Of a stretch of 59,589 bases of DNA, positions 52,120-59,589 are shown one piece after another. A program made the translations under genes and the position numbers. Source of the stretch: Folioceros fuciformis (Eukaryota; Anthocerotophyta; Anthocerotopsida; Anthocerotales); the NCBI GenBank assembly GCA_049999805.1, contig JBNGIO010005407.1:1-59589 (forward strand). Direction: 5' to 3'. The notes below the pieces were generated by a model. It had not been told where the DNA came from. It ran no database searches and was given only the letters and a program-made list of their open reading frames with translations. Position 1 is the stretch's first letter. Each line of letters starts with the position of its first letter.

Positions 52120-53412
52120 ATGACCTTAATGACAGAAGCTCATGGCCCGATGTGTCGGGTTGCCCGCAACATAGAGACTATACTGGAAATGGGCCTGAGT
52201 ATGGACAACTGGACGGAGCAAGCGTACTATCGGCCAGACTGGAAGCAAGGTGGAAGGAGGGTAGCACACTTACCCTTACGAGTGCATGGCATGGCAAAGG
52301 CTAACACCGCTACACTTGTGGAACGACAAGCATGTGCAGCAGGCTTGGACAACGGAGCAATTCTGCTGGCTAGCGACCATATGCATGATGACGATCACCT
52401 GGAGTCTGAGCAAGAGGAGCAGCACTATGACAGCTATTCTAGCGACACCACAGTCACCTGCAGGCTAGCGGATCTAATCAAGGCTGCCGATCACCCTACA
52501 CAAGTTGAGAGCGTGCTGCAGGATGCTCATGAGCATGCTCAGCAGGCGTAAGCTATGTTGCAACGGGGGCTCAAGGATCCCACACAGGAGCATATTCTTA
52601 GTGCTCAGGTGATTGCCTGGCCCATCCCAAGTGCAGGCCTCTTTCTCATCGGATTGTTCGGAGGTATTTGCATTGGCCTGGAGGCCTTGCTCAAATCAGG
52701 CCTCCTCATTCGGCGTTATGTATATTATGACAGCAGTGGGGAAGCACAACAGATGGCTGCTCATAGTTTACAGGAGCTCCGCAACAGGTTTCCCACACAA
52801 TTGCCAGAGTCAACATTGGCTGCCACATTCGCAGCATTGCCTCCAAATGTCATGTACATCCAACAAGGCCATATCCAGGCTTTGGGACCCATCGACATGC
52901 TGATTGCTGGTTGGGAATGCCAAGGGTTCTCGTAAATAGGCGTGGGAGCCGGGTTGGAGGACCAATGCACTGGGCTGTTCCAAGACTTGCACCAAATCTT
53001 GGCATGGGTGTAGCAGGACAACCCACGGTGTGGCTACCTTCTTAAGAACACCCCAGTGCAGCTTGACAAAAGGGACTCTGTCCGTGAGGACATGGCCGTT
53101 GTGTAGCACCATATTGGTGTTCCCTTTCTTATGGATGCTGTCCAAGTGGGCAGCTATGTGCATAGGCTGCCCAACTACTGGACCAACCTTATCCCTGGTT
53201 CAGTCTTGGAGCTTGCTCTTCGCAACACGAAGCGGGATCCCACCTTGCAGCTACAAGATGTATTGGACGCAGACCATGAGCCCAGACCCATGCTTGCTAC
53301 TGAGCAACCACCCTGGCATCCCACCAATACACCTGGTCAGCCTCGCAAGTGCCTTGACCTTCAAGGTAGATGTGAGCCAGGAGTCATCAGCCAAGGTGCG
53401 AGTAATTGCTAG
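52120..53412 (+). pseudogene. Retroelement cytosine-C5 DNA methyltransferase domain
   Basis: A single reading frame (codons starting at 52120) holds C5-MTase motifs in order: motif I 'GLFGGICIGLEALLKSG' (52651 on), then 'RRYVYYD', motif IV 'GPIDMLIAGWECQGFS' (52885-52932; candidate catalytic Cys codon 52918-52920), 'GLFQDLHQIL', motif VI-like 'YLLKNTPVQ' (the ENT/ENV Glu is Lys, codon 53044), and motif VIII-like 'DAVQVGSYVHRLPNYWTNL' (53134 on). The Pro of the canonical PCQ is Glu; this may be lineage-typical rather than damage. Stops: TAA 52549 and 52933, TAG 53011, 53104 and 53410. DNMTs of this kind add methyl groups to cytosine in DNA. The motif set and its position just before RT make a captured domain much likelier than chance. 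The region before 52590 is acidic and unassigned. Confidence 0.85.
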
Positions 53413-53449
53413 AACATTCAACTGGCGCATGGGGGCATAGCTTATAGAT

Positions 53450-54048
53450 GAGCAGCAGAGGCAGATCCAAGCGCTGATCTTCAAGTACGGCGACTACTTT
53501 GCGTTCTCCATGAAGGTACTGAAGCGGTGCAGTGTCACAACCGTCAAGATCAACCTTACCAGCTCAGAACCCATATATCACAAGAGGTATCGGTTAAGTC
53601 AATCCAAGTGGGAGATGGTGGATGCTAGATGCAAGGAGCTTTTTGAGGCAGGGCTGATCAAACCTTCTAGCTCTACTTACGTTGCCGCGACTGTCATGCC
53701 ACCCAAGAAGGACAACCAAGGCTTATGGACAGAAAAGAGGATGCGTGGTGACTACCGACCTATCAACGCTGTGACAGCCTAGGACATGTATCCTATGCCC
53801 ATGCTAGAGGAAATATTTGACAGCATTGGCACGTCTGCCTACTTTTCCATACTAGACCTCAGGCAAGGGTTCAATCAAGTGCTGGTTGCACCATAGGACA
53901 TCAAGAAGACAGCTGTTCACGGATCACAACAGTTGTGGGAATGGTTGGTGATGCCATTTGGCTTCAGGAATGCACCAGTCACGTTCCAGAGAGTGATGGA
54001 CATAGTCCTGGCTAGTTCAACAAACCTGTTATGCTGTATAGACGATTA
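53450..54048 (+). pseudogene. Ty3/gypsy reverse transcriptase fragment
   Basis: Frame shifted relative to the methyltransferase. Starts at 'QQRQIQALIFKYGDYFAFS', then 'YRLSQSKWEMVD', 'LFEAGLIKPSSSTYVAATV', 'RGDYRPINAVTA', 'AYFSILDLRQGFNQV' (first catalytic Asp), 'WLVMPFGFRNAPVTFQRVMD' and 'CIDD' in place of the Y/FxDD box. TAG stops at 53780 and 53894. Ends abruptly after the DD box where the deletion begins. Confidence 0.92.
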
Positions 54049-54084
54049 ACATAAATTTGGGACCATTTTTAGCCTTACCTTTAT

Positions 54085-54260
54085 GGCCAGACATTTACGC
54101 TAGTAATAGAGCACTAGCCTCTCAAGTGGCTCATGGCCAACACGAAGCTAAGCGGCAAGTTGGCTCGCTAGGCCATGATCCTCCAAGATTACGATTTTTA
54201 GGTGGTCCATAGGCCAGGGCTGACACATCAAAATGTGGACTCTGTGTCCAGGAATCCAGA
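54085..54260 (+). pseudogene. Gypsy RNase H C-terminal remnant
   Basis: After the deletion the track resumes at 'GQTFTLVIEH(stop)PLKWLM', then 'LSGKLAR(stop)AMILQDYDF(stop)VVHRPG', 'THQNVDSVSRNP', the usual end of gypsy RNase H. TAG stops at 54115, 54169 and 54199. Confidence 0.85.
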
Positions 54261-54429
54261 CAACAGCTGTGAAGACATGACTGAAGCAAGGCAGGACTAT
54301 GAGCCTTATGTGCCATTTCCAGTCGCTGCCCTGGGGGCCATGGTATGTGTAGGCAGTCGCAGCACAGCTGCACCTGCTCGTCTGGCCCAGGACATATGGG
54401 AGGATCCCCACACATTGCAATACGTGCAA

Positions 54430-55543
54430 AATGGATAGCTGAAGGAAGCATTGCCACTGGCAACAACTGAATAGGTCAAGCATCGTGCTGCCACATATTA
54501 CTGGCGAGATGGGTATGTAATAAGGAAGCTGGCACACGGAGTGGAGCGCTTGGTGCCACCACCAGCTGATAGAGCTATGCTGATTAGCAGAGTGCACAAT
54601 GACATGGGCCACTTCGGAGTCAAGCGCACTTATAGCCTACTGACTCCCCATTTTTATTGGCATGGAATGCATGACCAAGTGCATCAGTGGGTTGCTTGCT
54701 ACGAGCCATGCAACAAGGTGCAGACATCCTTCACCATTCAGCATCCAGAGCTGTATCCCTTGCCCATCATGGGCCTCTTCTTTAAATGGTCGTGTGATTT
54801 GATTGGTGAGCTGCCCCAACTCCACGTGGAAATGTGTATGTGCTCGTCATGATAGAGCACTTCAGCAAGTGGGTTGAGGCTGTCGTGCTGCCGGTAAAAC
54901 ATCCAGGAGCACCTCTCAAGCTTTCCTTCAAAATGTGCTCAGTAGTTTTGGCAGGTGTGCCGAATGCTTGACCGACTAGGGGTCGGAATTTCAAGGTGAA
55001 TTCCAAGACTTGCTGGATGTAGCCGTGATCGACCACCGCAAGACAAGCTGAGACCACCCCCAGGTGGATGGTCTCGCCGAGCGGATGATCCAGACCATCA
55101 AGAAGGGCTTGAGGAAGCTCTATTTACAGATGCCCAAGATGGAGTGGGACTTGGCTTTGTAGTATATCGTCATGGGGTACAGGATGAGTAAGCGTGCTTC
55201 CTTAGCACACTTCTCACCATACTTCCTGCTCTTTGGTTGTGAGCCTCTGCTACCCAGCGCTATTGCTAAACAGCTGCAACAAGTCGTGAATTTGGACAGT
55301 CCAGCTGTATGGGTTAAGGTCGTTGAAGAGAGGGATCCCTTGTTCAGACAGGTAATGCCTATGGCTATGGCAAATCTGCATATAGCACAGCAGGGGGACA
55401 CTCTTAGGTATGCTTACACAAGGAGTGGGAGTTTTAGGCCGAAGCTCAAGAAGTTTCAATTTGGAGATTTTGTGTATCTACAATGGCAGGTTGGTGACAT
55501 ATTGGACGCCAACACCTATCGCCATGTGACTACGACTGCCTAG
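54430..55543 (+). pseudogene. Gypsy integrase and C-terminal tail
   Basis: HHCC zinc-binding head: 'VHNDMGHFGVKRTYSLLTPH' followed by 'WVACYEPCNKV'. Core: 'YVLVMIEHFSKWVEA' after a frameshift near 54825, 'TD(stop)GSEFQ' with the second catalytic Asp, 'DHPQVDGLAERMIQTIKKGL' near the third. Tail: 'YFLLFGCEPLLPS' and a terminal 'FQFGDFVYLQWQVGD' resembling the GPY/F-type C-terminus. Stops: TAG 54436, 54472, 54977, 55160; TGA 55049. Confidence 0.9.
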
Positions 55544-57341
55544 GGGGTGTGCATGTTGGGCACCCTTCGCTTCCTAGGTCTTTGTTCATTTCTTTGTTTA
55601 AAGAAATGAACAATTCAATTGCTTAAATTCAAATCTTGTGGTTGTGTTAAATTTATCTCAAGGTTCTCTCATTACAAGACTTTAGTTGCAATAAAATGCA
55701 GTTAACTAATCTTATTGTATCATAATTGCAAAACTCAAGTTAAAATGAAATGCAGACTAATTTGGATGGACTCCGCTCCCTTATGGCATGCTTTCCTGTA
55801 TCCATCATCTCCAAATGCACGAGCAAGCATCAAGTACATACTTCAAAATAATGAAACACACATGGATTGTAAGTGGCATCAGAAAACCTTTTGCTTTGTT
55901 TTCATTTGTTGGCATGAAGTCAGGAAGCATGACTAAGGAAACCTTTCCTTTTCAATGAGTGTTGTTTTTTCGTATTTATTTTTGAAATTTTATTTAAAGC
56001 CCAGAAGATCCTTCTCACAAAGACCCTGGTTTATTACACAAGACATTGTTATGGATGAATTCTTGTGCAGGAGTAGTATCTACAACACAATGTAGATACG
56101 ACATGGCTATGATGGAATCAAACTATTGTCTCATTTGCAATCTATTGCAAGATTATAAAATTATTTTAATCATGATATCAATTCTACCTTACATATAAAT
56201 ATTTCTTCTTCAATGTAATATAATTTGATGATACAAATATACGGTGATATTTATATAAAAATAAATAAATAAAGTTTGGATTCCAAAATATGAGTATCTA
56301 CTACCTTTTGTAGTATAAGAGGTTCTCGGAGATATACTCTCAAGCAAACTATTTGTGAGTTTCTAGTCTAGAAAAAAAAATATTTTATTAAATTTTTTCC
56401 TATGAGAGAATCATCCTCCTTCCCAGGAGTTAGTGTATAGAGTGGACAACCAAGTGAACAAAGGCCAAGGTAACAAAGGCCAAGGTACTTACTTATTCTT
56501 CCCTTCTTCTACTATTGACAAGGGTTTTCTCCCACCTCCCATGGAATGTCAAGATTTAATTATATATATAATATGTAATATATATTTTGAGTGAGGGATG
56601 TTGAGAATGCGGCCACCCTAGTTTGTGCGAGAGGTTGGAGGAACGCCATAAGTTGTGTGAAGTCCCAAAAATGCAGCGAGGTTGCCCGTATATTCTCGTG
56701 TGTTAGAATCCGCTTTGGCAGTGCAAATCCCACAGCTGATGTGAGCGGTTGGTATTGGAATCGTGGCAGACCCACATTCCGCGCCCGATGTTGGTTGCTT
56801 CCACTGCAGTTGCTGTGGTGACGCATATCTCTACGTCGCCTGCGATGTCCCTGGTTCCGTGCCTGATGGACGGGGAGGACAAGGCAGAGGCCCACCATTC
56901 GTCCTCCTTCCCCCAGTTTTAGCTCATTTCAGTCCCAAGTCTCGTCTTCTCACGGGAGAAGGAAGCGTACTCCTTACCTCGAGCTCGCTGCCGCTCGTTT
57001 TCTTTCTTGTTTCCTGCTCTGCTCTCTTCTTGAGTTGAATCAATTCCTCTGGACCATTGTGGCAAACTCCCACCTCCCCGACATGGTACCGACGCTCTCA
57101 AATCTCATGGCTGCCGGCATTACTTCCACCAACAGCAGCCTCCTGCCTCCTTCTGGATGCAAGTGTCGCTGCGTGTCTATCCTGTGCACCGTTGCGGCCG
57201 TGGCGGCAGCCGGGCAGCACAGCAGGGTCTTGCGCAGGCCTGCAACGGTGCCTGTGGGGAGGATTGTGGGAAGCTGCTGCTGCTGCTGCTGCTGCTGTAC
57301 CCAGTAGAGCCTGGCCTGTTTTGTGGCTCGTGGCTTCCGCC
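55544..57341. other. Intergenic, WAK2 promoter side
   Basis: AT-rich DNA to about 56600 with a duplicated 'aacaaaggccaaggta' at about 56457-56485, then GC-richer DNA leading to WAK2. A (CTG)n run at about 57272-57297 lies in the presumed 5' UTR and produces an upstream in-frame extension (from 57057) that I do not include. Confidence 0.4.
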
Positions 57342-59535
57342 ATGAAGAAGCTGCTCCTGGCCGTGCTGCTGTCTGCGGTATTACTGATCCAGGTGCGGTC
57401 CCGTATCGAGTGCCCTGCCTGCGGGGACATGGACGTCCCATACCCGCTCAGCACCGATGCAGGCTGCGGGGTGCCGGCATACAGCCTGACTTGCGATGCG
57501 GAGCGCGGCGTCCTCGTCTTACCTGCCCTGTCTGGCAACCACGACGTCCTGAGCATCGACTCGAGGTCGCGTCAGCTCCAGCAGAAGCCCGGGAGCCTTG
57601 TCGCGAATACCTGCGTCTCCACCGAGTTCAGTAGCTTGGGTTTCCGCATCCATGACTCCTCCCCGTTCTTCCTGGGAACCGGCAACAGCATCCTCATGTT
57701 CAATTGCTCCCAGTTTCTCCTGTACTCTCCACTCAACTGCAGTCGTGCAGGGATTGGCAGTGAAGCCAGCCCTTGCCGCAAGTTCCTCGTCGAGCTGGTA
57801 ATAAGCTCCGCGCTCCGCCATTACATGTCTTTTTTTTTTTTTCTTCGTTTGTGTTTGTTTCGTTCGCTCCACCACGCTGTCCCCTTTTCCCGTCCCATGT
57901 TTTTCATTTCATCTTGTGCTCATCTCATGCTCATCTCATGCTCTCTCGTTCTCTCCCAGCAGGGGCCTGGAGCACCCGCGGAAGCAGCACTCAAGGCTGC
58001 TTGTTCTGCCCCAGCAGACAACATCTGCTGCAAGTACGAGACCAGGGGCCAGCGAAGTATCACTCTCAACTCTACGCAATGCTCTGCCTACACCAGCGTG
58101 GTGAATCTGGACGACAACGCCAAGCCCAACTCTTGGTCATATGGCATGCAAATCCAATGGGACCCTGATAATTGCACCCAAGATTGCGGCCCCGTTGCAG
58201 GTGGCACACACGAAACGGCCATCATCGCAGGTGCGGTAGAGAGGCAGTGAGTTTCCTGAGTTCCATCTCGCCGAGCGATATGGGGTAATTGGTGATTCTG
58301 AACGTGACCATCCCGCAGGCCTGAGCGCGGGGTTCGCCACGGTCATGGCGGCAGCGATGATCTTCGCGGTGCTGTACAGGAAGAAGCAGGCGCTGAGGCG
58401 AGCGGAATCCCTGCGGATCCAGGAGCTTTCGGACCTGCTGGCCATCGGCAGCAGCGGGCGATCGGCCAGGGTGTTCTCCGCGCGGGAGATGAAGCGCGCG
58501 ACCAGCGACTTCGCGGCCGACCAGCTGCTGGGCAGTGGAGGATTCGGAGATGTGTACCGCGGGATGCTGGATGACGGGACGGCGGTGGCAGTGAAGACGG
58601 CCAAGATCGGCAACACTAAGAGCACGGAGCAGGTGATCAACGAGGTGCGCATCCTGTCGCAGGTGAATCACCGCAACCTGGTGCGTCTCCTGGGCTGCTG
58701 CGTGGAGATGACCCAGCCGCTGCTGGTGTACGAGTAGCTGACTGGAGGAACTCTGCTGGAGCACCTGACCGGCGACCGAGGCAGCGTCCTGGACTGGCTC
58801 ACCCGCCTGCAGATCGCCCTGCAGACCGCCGAGGCCCTGGCGTACCTTCATTCCGCGGCCTACCCGCCCATCTACCACCGCGACGTCAAGTCCTCCAACA
58901 TCCTCCTCGACAACGACCTCAACGTCAAGGTGTCCGATTTCGGCCTCTCCCGTCTCGCCTCCCTCGACCTCACCCACGTTTCCACTTGCGCACAAGGGAC
59001 CTTGGGCTACCTCGACCCCGAGTACTACAGAAACTACCAGCTCACCGACAAGAGCGACGTCTACAGGTGTGCTCCCGCATCTTTGTAGCCCGCACAGCAT
59101 ATCCTTGCCAACTTTCCGTAATCCTTCACTCACTGGCTTGTGCTTCGGTGCCCATTCTCCTGTTTGCGCAGTTTTGGAGTTGTGTTGTTGGAGTTGGTGA
59201 CCTCACAGCGAGCAATAGATTTCGCCAGGGATGAAGATGATGTGAATTTGGCTATATTTGCATTCGGGCGTCAAGAAATGGGTCAGCTCTTAGATGTGGC
59301 TGATCCTTACCTCAAGGATACAACATGGCCTACCACGCTGGACACTATCTTGGCCACAGCACTGCTTGCATTGGGCTGCTTGCAGGAGACTAGAGTCGAC
59401 AGACCTCCTATGAAGGAGGTTGTGGAAGAGTTGCAAGTGATCATAGGAATCGAGGAGTCTGGTGAAAAGGTGATGGTTCAAGACATGCACAAGCCCACTT
59501 CATGGGCAGTATCAAATCTGTCCGATTGTGATTAA
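57342..59535 (+). pseudogene. WAK-like receptor kinase 2 with nonsense codon
   Basis: Exons 57342-57797, 57960 (or 57963)-58230, 58319-59066, 59172-59535; all phases match, giving 613 codons including the final stop. Signal peptide (MKKLLLAVLLSAVLL), GUB_WAK ectodomain ('CGDMDVPYPLSTDAGCG', 'NICCKYETRG'), membrane helix 'AAAMIFAVLY', and a kinase with LGSGGFGDVYRG, VAVKTAK lysine, [24 protein letters not shown] and a normal C-lobe. One TAG (58735-58737) interrupts it exactly at the second Tyr of the conserved VYEY hinge; the frame is otherwise open and conserved on both sides. It is thus a very recent pseudogene, a null allele, or a base-calling error. The truncated product would lack the catalytic loop. 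Confidence 0.88.
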
Positions 59536-59564
59536 TATCTCGCCTCTTCCTTCCTTTTAATATC

Positions 59565-59589
59565 TAATGTATATATATATATATATATA
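59565..59589. repeat. (TA)n microsatellite at window edge
   Basis: Perfect TA dinucleotides run to the last base shown; the array probably continues past the window. Confidence 0.9.

Larger units (their letters stand above)
52120..55543 (+). mobile_element. Decayed Ty3/gypsy element encoding a DNA methyltransferase
   Basis: One degenerate pol-like coding track in the order: unassigned acidic N-terminal region (52120-52548), cytosine-C5 methyltransferase (about 52590-53400), reverse transcriptase (about 53450-54048), remnant RNase H end (about 54085-54260), integrase (about 54430-55543). In-frame stops and several frameshifts make this copy inactive. The end of RT, the connection and most of RNase H are deleted between about 54048 and 54085. 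No LTR pair, PBS, polypurine tract or gag was identified, so boundaries are those of recognisable coding only. RT before integrase, with 'MPFGFRNAPVTFQRVMD' and an HHCC integrase head, sets it in Ty3/gypsy. Confidence 0.88.

Noticed and set aside
53011-55162. TAG as a reassigned sense codon in the gypsy element
   Set aside because: Host genes in the same window end in TAG (RPT3, RPT4, VPS24) and the element also has frameshifts and a deletion; decay explains it better.
57057-57341. In-frame N-terminal extension of WAK2
   Set aside because: Contains a (CTG)n-encoded run and would bury the signal peptide; 57342 gives a standard secretion signal.

Overview
This is nuclear DNA from a plant. The genes have short GT-AG spliceosomal introns (mostly about 75-130 nt). 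The gene set is that of a streptophyte: starch-branching enzyme, the tocopherol/plastoquinone methyltransferase VTE3, a twin-arginine lumenal FKBP, wall-associated-kinase-like receptors and a PLS-class PPR protein. Compact introns and a strongly self-similar PPR protein suggest an early-diverging land plant (bryophyte or lycophyte); the species cannot be fixed from the sequence.

Layout. 1-3.5 kb: repeat-rich, AT-rich DNA with an OTU-protease-like reading frame interrupted by a 27-bp minisatellite. 3.5-18 kb: a gene block with an intronless GH2 beta-galactosidase, an intronless CTC1 head-to-head with the proteasome ATPase RPT3, a minisatellite with a 10-N gap, a small beta-propeller-like fragment and an intronless PPR gene. 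18-22.9 kb: dispersed and tandem repeats around an unrecognised multi-exon gene. 22.9-31 kb: VTE3, mitochondrial ribosomal protein bL34, the complex I 24-kDa subunit (divergent from bL34) and WAK-like kinase 1. 31-35.9 kb: A-type cyclin, then a Ty3/gypsy 5' remnant whose primer-binding-site-like motif recurs in a 44-bp tandem array. 35.9-48.6 kb: RPT4, lumenal FKBP, ESCRT-III VPS24, an uncharacterised conserved gene and a 21-exon branching enzyme. 48.6-55.5 kb: a 5'-truncated LINE with RNase H, then a decayed Ty3/gypsy element. 57.3-59.5 kb: a second WAK-like kinase with one nonsense codon.

The most notable item is the element at 52.1-55.5 kb. Its pol-like frame carries a cytosine-C5 DNA methyltransferase domain immediately upstream of the Ty3/gypsy reverse transcriptase. 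The copy is dead: at least 14 in-frame stops, 11 of them TAG, mostly where the family has Gln, which fits C-to-T decay at CAG (CHG) sites. Retrotransposon-borne DNMTs are known from dinoflagellates and charophyte algae; this looks like such a system in a plant genome.

The host genes are mostly housekeeping: two of the six proteasome base ATPases, two mitochondrial proteins on one divergent promoter, two plastid enzymes, and single telomere, cell-cycle and ESCRT genes. Exon boundaries were placed by hand from splice signals, reading phase and conserved protein families; no alignment or transcript data were available.
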